Below, piece by piece: positions 55,954 through 64,000 of a DNA stretch of 64,000 nt. This stretch comes from Thalassotalea hakodatensis (lineage in GTDB: Bacteria > Pseudomonadota > Gammaproteobacteria > Enterobacterales > Alteromonadaceae): contig NZ_AP027365.1 of NCBI RefSeq assembly GCF_030295995.1, positions 1,302,001 to 1,366,000 of the forward strand, written 5' to 3'. Both the position numbers and the translations under genes were made by a program. Below the pieces are notes generated by a model. It saw only the letters and a list, made by a program, of their open reading frames with translations. It was not told the DNA's origin and ran no database searches. Numbering within the stretch: position 1 is the first letter of the stretch; each line of letters opens with the position of its first letter.

Positions 55954-57195
55954 ATGAAAGTTGAACATGTTGATGTCATCATTATAGGCGCCGGTCCAGC
56001 AGGTGCAGTGGCTGGAGCAATGCTTGCAAATTTAAACCATAAAGTGTTAATTATTGAAAAGGAGCATTTTCCTCGTTTTTCTATCGGTGAAAGCCTATTG
56101 CCTCAATGTATGGCATTTATCAAACAAGCAGGTTTATTAGAAAATATTGAAACATCAGCTGATGATTTGGCGTTTCAATTTAAAAATGGTGCAGCATTTT
56201 TTCACCAAGACAAATACACTGATTTTGATTTTACGGAAAAATTTACACCGGGCCCTGGTACGACTTATCAGATTAAACGTGCCGGTTTTGATAAGCTACT
56301 GGCCGATGGCGCTAAGCAAAAAGGGGTAGATATTCGCTATGGCGAATTAGTCAAAAAAGTTGATGTAGAATGTGATAACCCGACGGTAGATATTCAAACT
56401 GACACTGGTGAAGAGTATCAAGTTACAGGTAAGTTTTTATTAGATGCGAGCGGCTTTGGGCGGGTATTACCTCGATTATTGCAGTTAGAAACACCGTCCA
56501 ACTTTCCTGTTAGACAATCCTATTTTACTCATGTTAAAGACAACATAACCGATAAAAACTTCGACAGAAATAAAATTTTAATTACTGTGCATCCAAACTA
56601 TAAAGATATTTGGTATTGGTTAATTCCATTCGCAGACGGTACCGCAAGTGTTGGCGTAGTAGGCGAGCCATCAATGTTTGATCAACAGTTAACTGCAAAC
56701 CAATTACTACAGTCTTTTATTGAACAAACACCCAATCTGAAACATTTGTTAAACAATGCAAGCTTTATTTCAGATGCGCGAGTCATTAAAGGCTATGCTG
56801 CAAATGTTGATTGTTTATATGGTGATAATTATGCATTACTTGGAAATGCAGGTGAATTTTTAGATCCAGTTTTTTCTTCCGGGGTCACCATTGCAATGAA
56901 GTCAGCATCTTTAATTGCACCTGTCGTTGATAAGAAAATAAATGGTAAACGTGTTGATATTGAAAATGAATTTGCTGTACCGCTAAAAAAAGGTATTGAT
57001 TGTTTTAAAACGTTTGTGAGTGCATGGTATGACGGACGCTTTCAAGATGTGATCTTTTTTGAACAACAAGAGCCGCACGTAAAAGCGATGATCAGTTCTA
57101 TTTTGGCTGGGTACGCATGGGATGACAATAACCCCTATGTTGTACAAAGTGAAAGACGATTAAATGTATTGGTAAAGTTATGCAACGATATTTAG
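55954..57195 (+). CDS. FAD-dependent halogenase-like oxidoreductase
   Basis: 413 residues. Rossmann FAD site GAGPAGAVAG (residues 12-21), then FPRFSIGESLLPQ (39-51), a Lys at 77 in FKNGAAFF where phenol/pyrrole halogenases keep the chloramine lysine, and W220-Y-W222-L-I-P225, the WxWxIP signature of flavin halogenases. Thus the residues for halogenation seem present, although related cluster enzymes may act only as hydroxylases or oxidoreductases. Start ATG 55954 with AAGGAA upstream. Halogenation of the aryl head, as in xanthomonadins, is the inference. Confidence 0.85.
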   Translation: MKVEHVDVIIIGAGPAGAVAGAMLANLNHKVLIIEKEHFPRFSIGESLLPQCMAFIKQAGLLENIETSADDLAFQFKNGAAFFHQDKYTDFDFTEKFTPGPGTTYQIKRAGFDKLLADGAKQKGVDIRYGELVKKVDVECDNPTVDIQTDTGEEYQVTGKFLLDASGFGRVLPRLLQLETPSNFPVRQSYFTHVKDNITDKNFDRNKILITVHPNYKDIWYWLIPFADGTASVGVVGEPSMFDQQLTANQLLQSFIEQTPNLKHLLNNASFISDARVIKGYAANVDCLYGDNYALLGNAGEFLDPVFSSGVTIAMKSASLIAPVVDKKINGKRVDIENEFAVPLKKGIDCFKTFVSAWYDGRFQDVIFFEQQEPHVKAMISSILAGYAWDDNNPYVVQSERRLNVLVKLCNDI

Positions 57196-57728
57196 TCACC
57201 ATCATATTAACTCTGCTATTTTCCTGTTCAACTACCCAACAGCCCGCTGAAGTATCTATCGCCAAAGATATAGCGTTAAAGTTGCAGTCTGTAGATGAAG
57301 AAGTGAAATACTACCAGCAAGCTTTATTAACGGTAACGATGCAAGAACAACAACATAACATGTTAGTGAACACTGAATACACGCAAGGTAAATTGGCGAT
57401 AGTTGCAGTGTCATTACAAGGCATGCCGTTGTTCGAATTAACGCACGATGATTTTGGGTACGTTGATATAAAACGATATATACCACTTGATATTGAGCCC
57501 GCTCATATTTTAGCTGATATGCAGTTGATCCAAATACCAGTAAATAAACTATCATCTCGGTTAATTGGTGGTCGGATCGAAGAAGTGCAAAACGCCGAAA
57601 ATAGGGTTAGAACCCTGTATTTTCATCAACAACCGGTGATTGAAGTTACGTATTTTGACAGTGTAATCGAGTTTCATCACTTGCAACGACAATACAAAAT
57701 GACGATTAAAAAGTTAAAGGCGCACTAA
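57180..57728 (+). CDS. DUF3261-type lipoprotein of the aryl polyene cluster
   Basis: 182 residues. Lipoprotein signal (LLFSCSTT, Cys about residue 16) and a mixed domain as in the DUF3261 lipoproteins of APE loci, thought to help place the pigment in the outer membrane with the LolA-like carrier. Overlaps the halogenase-like gene by 16 bp and the ketosynthase by 1 bp. Confidence 0.85.
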   Translation: MQRYLVTIILTLLFSCSTTQQPAEVSIAKDIALKLQSVDEEVKYYQQALLTVTMQEQQHNMLVNTEYTQGKLAIVAVSLQGMPLFELTHDDFGYVDIKRYIPLDIEPAHILADMQLIQIPVNKLSSRLIGGRIEEVQNAENRVRTLYFHQQPVIEVTYFDSVIEFHHLQRQYKMTIKKLKAH

Positions 57729-58921
57729 TGAGCTATTTACATGATTTAGGCATCGTTTGCTCGCTAGGTAATAATAAAGAACAGGTGTTTAATTCACTTA
57801 TCAATCAACCAAAGAAAGAGTATTTGACGCCCTGGCAGCAAGCGGTCGATTCCGACAAAGTCTTTCATTGTGGTCAAGTGCAGTTAAATACAGGTGAAAT
57901 GCCTGATCTATCAAGTTTCCCATTACAGTTTCAAAGTAGAAATAACCAACTTGCGTTATTAGCATACCAACAGATTGAAGTAACCGTTAAACGGCTATTA
58001 AATGGTATTTGTTCATCTCGTATTGCGGTTGTGTTAGGAACAAGTACTTCTGGGATCAAAGAAGGTGAAGCTGCTCGAGCAGCGCATAAAAATGTAAATA
58101 GTTGGCCAGAAAATTATCACTATAGCGTGCAAGAAATGGTATCTCCTGCTGATTTTATCGCCGAAATAACAGGTGCCAAAGGGCCAGTGTATACTATTTC
58201 TACTGCTTGTAGCTCGAGTGCTAAATCACTTGCGAGTGCGAGAAGTTTACTTAACAGTGACTTGGTTGATATGGTAATTTGCGGTGGCGTCGATACGTTA
58301 AGCCATTTACCGAATAACGGTTTTAATTCTTTAGAATCAATAGCAAAACAATTCTGTAATCCTTTATCAGCTGAACGTGATGGCATTAATATTGGTGAAG
58401 GCGCAGCATTATTTGTTATGGCGAAACAGTCTGCGAAAATTAAATTGAAGGGGGTTGGTGAAACATCGGATGCTTATCATATATCAGCGCCTCACCCAGA
58501 GGGGAAAGGTGCGAAAACGGCAATGATACAAGCACTAAATGATGCGGTATTAACGGCGGACAACATTCATTATATAAACCTTCACGGTACAGCAACGATT
58601 AAAAATGATCAGATGGAAGCTCAGGCAGTTTCTGACGTTTTTGGCACTAAAGTACCTTGCAGTTCAACTAAGCGCTTTACTGGTCATACATTAGGAGCCG
58701 CTGGAGGGATTGAAGCTGGTTTATTGTGGTTGCTGTTATCATCAAAAAATATTGAACAAAAAATTCCTGTTAATAAAAGCGATTTTGGAATAGATGCGAA
58801 CCTTGATAAAGTTGGCATTGCACAAGGTGAACGTTGTGTTTCGTTAGAGAATGTTTTATCAAACTCCTTTGCGTTTGGTGGGAATAACATCAGTATTATT
58901 TTAGGTAAAGAAAATGAATAA
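57728..58921 (+). CDS. Beta-ketoacyl synthase (ApeO-like)
   Basis: 397 residues, FabF fold with all catalytic residues: Cys in STACSSSAKS, His in NLHGTATIKND and His in RFTGHTLGAAGG. Extends the polyene, probably as a heterodimer with the Cys-less protein at 45282. Overlaps the hotdog gene by 8 bp. Confidence 0.93.
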   Translation: MSYLHDLGIVCSLGNNKEQVFNSLINQPKKEYLTPWQQAVDSDKVFHCGQVQLNTGEMPDLSSFPLQFQSRNNQLALLAYQQIEVTVKRLLNGICSSRIAVVLGTSTSGIKEGEAARAAHKNVNSWPENYHYSVQEMVSPADFIAEITGAKGPVYTISTACSSSAKSLASARSLLNSDLVDMVICGGVDTLSHLPNNGFNSLESIAKQFCNPLSAERDGINIGEGAALFVMAKQSAKIKLKGVGETSDAYHISAPHPEGKGAKTAMIQALNDAVLTADNIHYINLHGTATIKNDQMEAQAVSDVFGTKVPCSSTKRFTGHTLGAAGGIEAGLLWLLLSSKNIEQKIPVNKSDFGIDANLDKVGIAQGERCVSLENVLSNSFAFGGNNISIILGKENE

Positions 58922-59369
58922 ATACGCGATTGAAGCATTAATCGCTCATCGAGAACCTATGATCTTAATTTCTCGACTTATCGATTTTGGCGAAACACAC
59001 GCAACATGCGAAGTGGATATAACGAAAGATTCGGCTTTTTATCAACCTGACAGTAACGGTGTACAAAGTTATATTGGTATTGAATATATGGCGCAAGCTA
59101 TTGCGGCTTTTGCAGGTATTAAAGCACTAGAACAAGGAAAACCCGTAGATATAGGTTTTTTATTGGGAAGCAGGAAATATCAATGCTACCAAACATGCTT
59201 CAAGCTAAATGAAACCTACCAAATATCAATTGAAGAATTATATAAAGAAACATCAGGATTAAGCGTGTTTGAATGTGAAATCTCATTAGGTGAGCATATT
59301 ATTGCGCAAGCAAAAGTTAATGCGTTTCAACCAGAAAACCCGAGAGAATTTTTAAAGGAACAACAATGA
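58914..59369 (+). CDS. Hotdog dehydratase subunit with catalytic acid (ApeP-like)
   Basis: 151 residues, FabA/FabZ-like, beginning ALIAHREPMILISRL. The acidic helix residue is present (YIGIEYMAQAIAAFAG, Glu about residue 54), while the FabZ-type GHFP His block is absent. Complementary to the subunit at 49153. Overlaps the ketoreductase gene by 4 bp. Confidence 0.87.
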   Translation: MNKYAIEALIAHREPMILISRLIDFGETHATCEVDITKDSAFYQPDSNGVQSYIGIEYMAQAIAAFAGIKALEQGKPVDIGFLLGSRKYQCYQTCFKLNETYQISIEELYKETSGLSVFECEISLGEHIIAQAKVNAFQPENPREFLKEQQ

Positions 59370-60091
59370 ATAAACGTGTGCTAGTAACAGGTTCAAGTCG
59401 TGGTATAGGACGTGAAATAGCATTAAAGCTCGCTGAGCTGGGGTTTGATATCACTGTACACTGCCGCAGTCAAAAAGCGAAAGCAGAGGAAGTCGCGTCA
59501 GATATTATAAAACTTGGCCGTAATGCAACGGTATTACAATTTGATGTTTGTGATAGGGCGTTAGCAAAAAGCACAATCGAAAATGATATTGCAGCATTTG
59601 GTGCATACTATGGAGTTGTTTGTAATGCAGGCATAACCCGTGATATGGCTTTTCCAGCAATGGGTGGTGATGACTGGGACGACGTAATTAAAACGGGTTT
59701 AGAAGGTTTTTATAATGTTGTTCATCCAACGGTGATGCCAATGGTACAAGCTCGAAAAGGCGGACGTATCATTACCATGGCTTCCGTTTCCGGTATTGCT
59801 GGTAATCGAGGGCAAGTAAATTATAGTGCCGCAAAAGCGGGAGTGATTGGCGCGACAAAAGCGCTAGCGTTAGAGCTAGCCAAGCGAAAAATTACCGTTA
59901 ATTGTGTAGCACCAGGGTTAATTGAAACCGAAATGACCGCTGCTTTACCCTTGGATGACATGTTAAAACTAATACCGTTAAAGCGAGCAGGAAAGGCAAA
60001 AGAAGTTGCTGGCGCAGTAGCTTTCCTCATGTCAGATGACGCCGCTTATATCACAAGACAAGTGTTATCGGTTAATGGTGGGCTTATATAA
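59366..60091 (+). CDS. 3-ketoacyl-ACP reductase (FabG-like, ApeQ-like)
   Basis: 241 residues, short-chain dehydrogenase. NADPH motif TGSSRGIGREIA (about 8-19), NAG (CNAGITRDMAF), catalytic Ser in MASVSG and YxxxK in VNYSAAKAG. Reduces the keto group in each polyene cycle. Shares its last base with the next start. Confidence 0.94.
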   Translation: MNKRVLVTGSSRGIGREIALKLAELGFDITVHCRSQKAKAEEVASDIIKLGRNATVLQFDVCDRALAKSTIENDIAAFGAYYGVVCNAGITRDMAFPAMGGDDWDDVIKTGLEGFYNVVHPTVMPMVQARKGGRIITMASVSGIAGNRGQVNYSAAKAGVIGATKALALELAKRKITVNCVAPGLIETEMTAALPLDDMLKLIPLKRAGKAKEVAGAVAFLMSDDAAYITRQVLSVNGGLI

Positions 60092-61314
60092 TGAAGCGTG
60101 TTGTGGTAACAGGAATGTCAGCAATTACAGCGTTAGGGCAAGATTGGCAAAGCTTTAAATCAGCGCTTAATCAAGGCGAAAGTGCTGTCGTTAATATGCC
60201 AGAGTGGGATTTCGTAGAAGGTCTGAATACGCGAATTGCTGCACCGGTAAAAGACTTTGAAAAACCTAAACATTATAAGCGACAAAAAGTACGCTCAATG
60301 GGGCGAGTGTCTTTAATGGCAACCGTTGCAACAGAACGAGCGATAGCACAAGCTAAATTGAGTGATGCGCCTTGTTTAACTGATGGTTCAACGGGGATCG
60401 CGTATGGGTCATCAACAGGTTCAACATCGCCGATAGTTCCTTTTGGTAACTTAATGAAAAACGGCGAAATGAATGGCGTTACTGCCACAAGTTATATCCA
60501 AATGATGGCACATACCACTGCGGTGAATGTGGGAGTGTTTTTTGAGTTAAAAGGGAGAACAATTACTACTAGCTCTGCATGTACTTCTGGTTCTCAAGGC
60601 ATCGGCTATGCCTATGAAGCAATAAAGTATGGTAAACAAAAGGTGATGGTAGCTGGTGGGGCTGAAGAACTCTGCGTAACTGAAGCTGCTGTATTTGATA
60701 CTTTATTTGCTACGAGTGTGAAAAACGACACACCGAAAAAAACACCACGACCGTTTGAACAAAGTAGAGATGGTCTTGTCATTGGTGAAGGGGCATGTAC
60801 GTTAATTTTAGAAGAGTTAGAACATGCTAAAGCGCGAGGGGCCACTATCTTAGCTGAGCTTGTTGGTTACGGTACGAATGCTGATGGTGTTCATGTTACT
60901 CAACCAACTCAAGAAACTATGACAGCAGCTATCAACTTAGCACTTGAAGACGCCGATCTTTGTGCGAAAGATATCGGTTATGTTAATGCACACGGCACGG
61001 CTACAGAACGTGGTGATATTGCGGAGTCATTTGCAACAGAACATGTTTTTGGTCAAGTGCCTATCAGCTCATTAAAAAGCTATTTGGGGCATACCTTAGG
61101 TGCGTGTGGTGCGATTGAAGCCTGGGCTTGCATTAACATGATGAATGATAAGTGGTTTGCACCTACGCTGAATTTAGATGAAATTGATAAGAACTGTGCG
61201 TCATTAGATTATATTCGAGACGATGCTAGGCAGATTGATACGCAATACGTCATGAGTAATAATTTTGCCTTTGGTGGGATAAACACTTCACTTATTTTTA
61301 AAAAGTGGTCGTGA
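60091..61314 (+). CDS. Beta-ketoacyl synthase (ApeR-like)
   Basis: 407 residues, FabF fold with catalytic Cys (SSACTSGSQG), His (NAHGTATERGD) and His (YLGHTLGACG). A second active ketosynthase, possibly for the first condensation on the aryl starter. Preceded directly by the ketoreductase gene; 7 bp before the MipA-like gene. Confidence 0.92.
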   Translation: MKRVVVTGMSAITALGQDWQSFKSALNQGESAVVNMPEWDFVEGLNTRIAAPVKDFEKPKHYKRQKVRSMGRVSLMATVATERAIAQAKLSDAPCLTDGSTGIAYGSSTGSTSPIVPFGNLMKNGEMNGVTATSYIQMMAHTTAVNVGVFFELKGRTITTSSACTSGSQGIGYAYEAIKYGKQKVMVAGGAEELCVTEAAVFDTLFATSVKNDTPKKTPRPFEQSRDGLVIGEGACTLILEELEHAKARGATILAELVGYGTNADGVHVTQPTQETMTAAINLALEDADLCAKDIGYVNAHGTATERGDIAESFATEHVFGQVPISSLKSYLGHTLGACGAIEAWACINMMNDKWFAPTLNLDEIDKNCASLDYIRDDARQIDTQYVMSNNFAFGGINTSLIFKKWS

Positions 61315-61321
61315 GTAAGTA

Positions 61322-62137
61322 ATGAGATCCTTAACATGTTTTATTTTATTGATACTATTAATTTTTGTTAGCACTAATAGTTATTCAACGCCAAAGAATA
61401 AACCCATATTTGAGTATGGTGCAGGCGTTTTTGCATTGTCTACGCCGCAATACGCTGGTGCTCAGTCACGAAAAAACTACCTAGTGCCTTTACCATATTT
61501 TTATTATCAAAATGAACATATTAAGGTTAATCGTGAAGGGCTTTTAGGCCGCTTGTGGCAATTGGAAAATATCACACTCGACTTTTCATTTTCAGCCAAT
61601 ATTCCAGTGGAAAGTGCTGAAGTTGATCTTAGAAAAGGAATGCCAGATATCGACTGGACATTTCAAGCGGGCCCCGCGATTAAGTATTACCTAACGGGGA
61701 AGCAATATGCTTCTGAAAAATCATACCTTGAGATTTTTAGTCGAAAAGTGTTGATGACTGATTTTAGTTACATTGATGACGCTGGTTGGCAATATGGTGC
61801 TTCTTATTTAGCACAATCACTGATAGAAAATAAATTCAACGCAAATGTGACTTGGCAAAACCGTTTAACGGTAAATTTTGCTACAGACGACTTTCATCAA
61901 TTGTATTATGGTGTAGATAAAAAATATCAATCTAATACTCGTCAAGCCTTCACTTCACAAGGAGGTTATTTACATACAAGTATTTCTTCAGGTGTTGTTT
62001 ATCGCAAGGGCAGTTTATGGTTGGCTGGCTTTATGATGTATCGTAATCTTCATGGGATGAGAAATGAAAAGAGTCCTTTAGTTGAGAGAAAAGATAGTAT
62101 GTCCATAGGGGTAGGTATAGCTTGGATAATGCGTTAA
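61322..62137 (+). CDS. MipA/OmpV-family outer-membrane protein
   Basis: 271 residues. Signal peptide (cut near NSYS, about residue 20) and a beta-barrel of the MipA/OmpV type, starting FEYGAGVFALSTPQYAGA and ending SMSIGVGIAWIMR. It may help house the pigment at the outer membrane or interact with the cell wall. Last plus-strand gene before a convergent lipoprotein gene. Confidence 0.83.
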   Translation: MRSLTCFILLILLIFVSTNSYSTPKNKPIFEYGAGVFALSTPQYAGAQSRKNYLVPLPYFYYQNEHIKVNREGLLGRLWQLENITLDFSFSANIPVESAEVDLRKGMPDIDWTFQAGPAIKYYLTGKQYASEKSYLEIFSRKVLMTDFSYIDDAGWQYGASYLAQSLIENKFNANVTWQNRLTVNFATDDFHQLYYGVDKKYQSNTRQAFTSQGGYLHTSISSGVVYRKGSLWLAGFMMYRNLHGMRNEKSPLVERKDSMSIGVGIAWIMR

Positions 62138-62167
62138 GAAGGTTTTTTGATGAGAGGCTTTAAAGCA

Positions 62168-62190
62168 AAGGCACTTCAATAAAGTGCCTT
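62168..62190. terminator. Hairpin between convergent genes
   Basis: AAGGCACTT-N5-AAGTGCCTT, a perfect 9-bp stem between convergent genes. T-runs are weak on both sides. Confidence 0.5.
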
Positions 62191-62196
62191 CTGAAC

Positions 62197-62580
62197 TTAG
62201 CGATTAGCCAATAAGGCATTTCGTTCAATTTCGGCAGCTAGCAGCTTAATCCACTTATTGTAGTTACGGTGAATTTTGTTTTTAGATGAAGAGTAATCTA
62301 AGTTGTCGCTGTTTTGATAATCGATAGAATAATCACTGTTGTTATAGGTGATTTTAATTTCTGCATAATGATCGCGAACATCAATGCCTGCAATAATGTT
62401 GTTATCGTTGGTTTTCAGTACCCGCCATCGTTTATATAATAAAGCATCAATAATCGATTTTTTCATTGTTTCATTATTGATATTAACAGGGACACTTGCT
62501 TTTGTATTATAAATCGCTTGAGAAGTTTTACATCCGACAAGAGTAAGTGTGACTAAGATGGAAAATATAATATATTTCAT
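62197..62580 (-). CDS. Small lipoprotein of unknown function
   Basis: 127 residues. Lipoprotein signal (LTLVGC, Cys about residue 17) followed by a compact domain (MKKSIIDALLYKRWRVLK, then HYAEIKITYNNSDYSIDY) and a polar tail. I recognise no family. It is the only minus-strand gene in the pigment region, so it may be unrelated to the cluster. A T-rich, promoter-like gap lies between it and the gene at 62791. Confidence 0.7.
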   Translation of the reverse strand: MKYIIFSILVTLTLVGCKTSQAIYNTKASVPVNINNETMKKSIIDALLYKRWRVLKTNDNNIIAGIDVRDHYAEIKITYNNSDYSIDYQNSDNLDYSSSKNKIHRNYNKWIKLLAAEIERNALLANR

Positions 62581-62790
62581 GAATTTCCTTCTGAATATTC
62601 CATATGGTTAAAAAACAGTTATTATAACGATATTTCTTACGGATGTAATTTATATAAGTTATTGATTTATATTTTCAAAAAAATAATCATGAAATAACAA
62701 AAATATATAATAAATAATTCATTGCCGCTATATTTACTGAATATTTATAACGACATCTATGTGTATTTTTAAAGGAATGAGGGAGCCCCA

Positions 62791-63225
62791 ATGAAATTAA
62801 CGTTTTTATTAGCTAGCTTGTTAACTGTGTTAGTTATTTTTCAAGCCAAAGCTGCAGACAGAATTGATTCATATTCAATAGAGAAGTTGTTAGATAGTAC
62901 TAAAGCTAAAGACGCATTAAATAGTAATGTAAAACTATACTTTGGTAATCAAAGCTTTGGCGATTCTCAAGAAACCTATGGTGAAGTGATGACCAATAAA
63001 AAAACCAATGCGTTTATGAAGTCTGATCAAGAGGCATGTGAGTGGGTAATGCTTTCAGCATTAAAAGCATTGCAAGCGCGAGCATTAAAAGAAGGGATGA
63101 ATGCTGTTGTTGGTATTGAGTCTTATTATAAAAAGCGTGAGTTTGTCAGTGAAACACACTTTGAGTGTGGCGCAGGTGCTATTTTGGCAGGGGTAACGTT
63201 AAAAGGCACGTTAGTCAAACTATAA
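62791..63225 (+). CDS. Secreted YbjQ-like protein of unknown function
   Basis: 144 residues. Signal peptide (ends AKAA, about residue 22) and a domain resembling YbjQ-type proteins (KALQARALKEGMNAVVGIESYY, then AGAILAGVTLKGTLVKL). Two cysteines (EACEW, FECGAG) could form a disulfide. A strong ribosome region (AAAGGA, GGGAG) precedes the start. It directly precedes the phosphopantetheinyl transferase gene. Confidence 0.65.
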   Translation: MKLTFLLASLLTVLVIFQAKAADRIDSYSIEKLLDSTKAKDALNSNVKLYFGNQSFGDSQETYGEVMTNKKTNAFMKSDQEACEWVMLSALKALQARALKEGMNAVVGIESYYKKREFVSETHFECGAGAILAGVTLKGTLVKL

Positions 63226-63245
63226 GGGTTAAGGACTGTTTATTT

Positions 63246-63905
63246 TTGTTCAATAAAGCTCAAGTGTTAGCATCGGATTTTCTTGTCATTAACACCATTA
63301 ATTATGCCGTTCCTTCTTCATTAGAGCATCGCTTATTTGATTCTGAACGTGAACAATTGTTATTAAAACGATCAGTAAAATCGAAGTTAACCTTTCTTCG
63401 AAGTCGTGCATTAATTAAACAATACGTTGGTCTTTGTTTTGATTGTGCAAATGAAGATGTTGAGGTTGTTTTTAACCATCAAGAACAGTGTTTGCATGCA
63501 CTTTATGATTCTAAACTTGTTTGTCGAGTATCATTAAGTCATTCAGGTAGTGCAATTGCTATCGCATTACAGTTATCTGAAAAGCCTTTTATTTTTGGCA
63601 TTGATATTGAAAATAAAACCAAAAAAAGAGATTTTGAAAGTTTGGCAAAAACGTGTTTGAGCGTTAAAGAACAAGAAAATTTACGGTTAAACTTAAATGA
63701 TTCTGTAGCGTTTTATCGTCAATGGACTTTAAAGGAAGCGTTGATGAAAGCTACTGGGCAACCATTATCAACATTATTTTCAATCGATAGCGATAAAATA
63801 TTGTTAGCACAATCGTTAACATCGATTAGCTTTGATTTACATGAGTATGTTGGTACGTTTGTTTGCACGAAACAAGCAAGTTATAAGTTTATTGAGATCA
63901 ATTAA
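63246..63905 (+). CDS. 4'-phosphopantetheinyl transferase
   Basis: About 219 residues, Sfp/EntD type. Motifs: SLSHSGSAIAIAL, FGIDIENKTKKRD (Mg/CoA site, about residues 118-130) and WTLKEALMKATG (WxxKEA). It converts the two cluster ACPs to the holo form. The frame opens at 63165 inside the previous gene, but no ATG follows; TTG 63246, 11 nt after AAGGA, is my best start and is uncertain. Confidence 0.88.
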   Translation: MFNKAQVLASDFLVINTINYAVPSSLEHRLFDSEREQLLLKRSVKSKLTFLRSRALIKQYVGLCFDCANEDVEVVFNHQEQCLHALYDSKLVCRVSLSHSGSAIAIALQLSEKPFIFGIDIENKTKKRDFESLAKTCLSVKEQENLRLNLNDSVAFYRQWTLKEALMKATGQPLSTLFSIDSDKILLAQSLTSISFDLHEYVGTFVCTKQASYKFIEIN

Positions 63906-63908
63906 CGC

Positions 63909-64000
63909 ATGAAAAGCAGGTTGCTAGTATTTTATCAGTATCATAAAAATTCTTGGTTCTTTTGGGCTATGTTTTTTGCATTCTACTTGCCTTTATTAAG
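63909..64000 (+). CDS. Membrane protein, N-terminal 30 residues only (runs off window)
   Basis: ATG 63909, 3 bp after the transferase stop, opens a frame (MKSRLLVFYQYHKNSW, then FFWAMFFAFYL) that is open to the right edge. The hydrophobic start suggests a membrane protein of the same operon. Too short to name. Confidence 0.55.
   Translation, partial: MKSRLLVFYQYHKNSWFFWAMFFAFYLPLL

Overview
The window comes from an AT-rich marine-type gammaproteobacterium, most likely an Alteromonadales member of the Colwelliaceae kind (Colwellia/Thalassotalea-like). This placement is inferred from the core gene order (cmoB-cmoA, aspS-ruvCAB, ybgC-tolQRAB-pal-cpoB, tRNA-Lys, nadA), the base composition and a MITE with ends of the ATACCAATTCGCATAAA type. 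No 16S gene is present to confirm it.

Positions 1 to about 25,700 form a heavy-metal resistance island. It opens with the C-terminal half of a CzcA-type divalent-metal RND pump. Next come a PbrR/CadR-type MerR regulator with a classical 19-bp-spacer operator facing a transglutaminase-like gene and a His-rich CDF exporter, and a mer-like unit (merR, a textbook mer operator, merC, a GDCC-motif protein) with no merA. A long copper/silver operon follows: Met/His/Cys-rich secreted protein, DUF411 protein, CusC-like, CusB fused to two CusF domains, CusA, CopC, CopD, an NTF2-like protein, multicopper oxidase CopA, CopB. A second copper operon behind a CueR-like operator encodes a MerR regulator, a CPx copper ATPase, a membrane-bound cupredoxin, a DUF2933 protein with an apparent premature stop, an ICMT-like methyltransferase, a Met/His-rich protein, an HMA-like protein, a lipoprotein and a DUF5676 protein. 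The island closes with a serine resolvase behind three inverted-repeat sites that look like a res site, and a YfbR-like HD hydrolase. It abuts a dGTPase gene cut off after its HD motif, so the island edge probably lies near 25,700-25,740.

Positions about 26,000 to 45,000 are core chromosome: a solute-binding protein, cmoA/cmoB, a three-sensor-domain diguanylate cyclase, aspS, ruvCAB, the Tol-Pal operon, three nearly identical tRNA-Lys genes each followed by a REP-like repeat, nadA, and a tRNA-Ser preceded by three 116-bp repeats that each carry a decayed tRNA-Ser. Two copies of one MITE (80 bp and 314 bp) are present. A terminator and several hairpins at about 36.8-37.0 kb suggest a small RNA on the minus strand.

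Positions 45,282 to the right edge hold an aryl polyene (APE/DAR-like) pigment cluster, nearly all on the plus strand with overlapping genes: chain-length-factor-like protein, acyltransferases, two acyl carrier proteins, an AMP ligase, a split pair of hotdog dehydratases, a glycosyltransferase-2 protein, a MIO-type aromatic amino acid ammonia-lyase, a thioesterase, a LolA-like carrier, an MMPL exporter, a flavin-dependent halogenase-like enzyme, lipoproteins, two ketosynthases, a ketoreductase, a MipA-like outer membrane protein and a phosphopantetheinyl transferase. The ammonia-lyase and ligase suggest a cinnamate/coumarate-type starter. The halogenase-like enzyme raises the possibility of a halogenated product.
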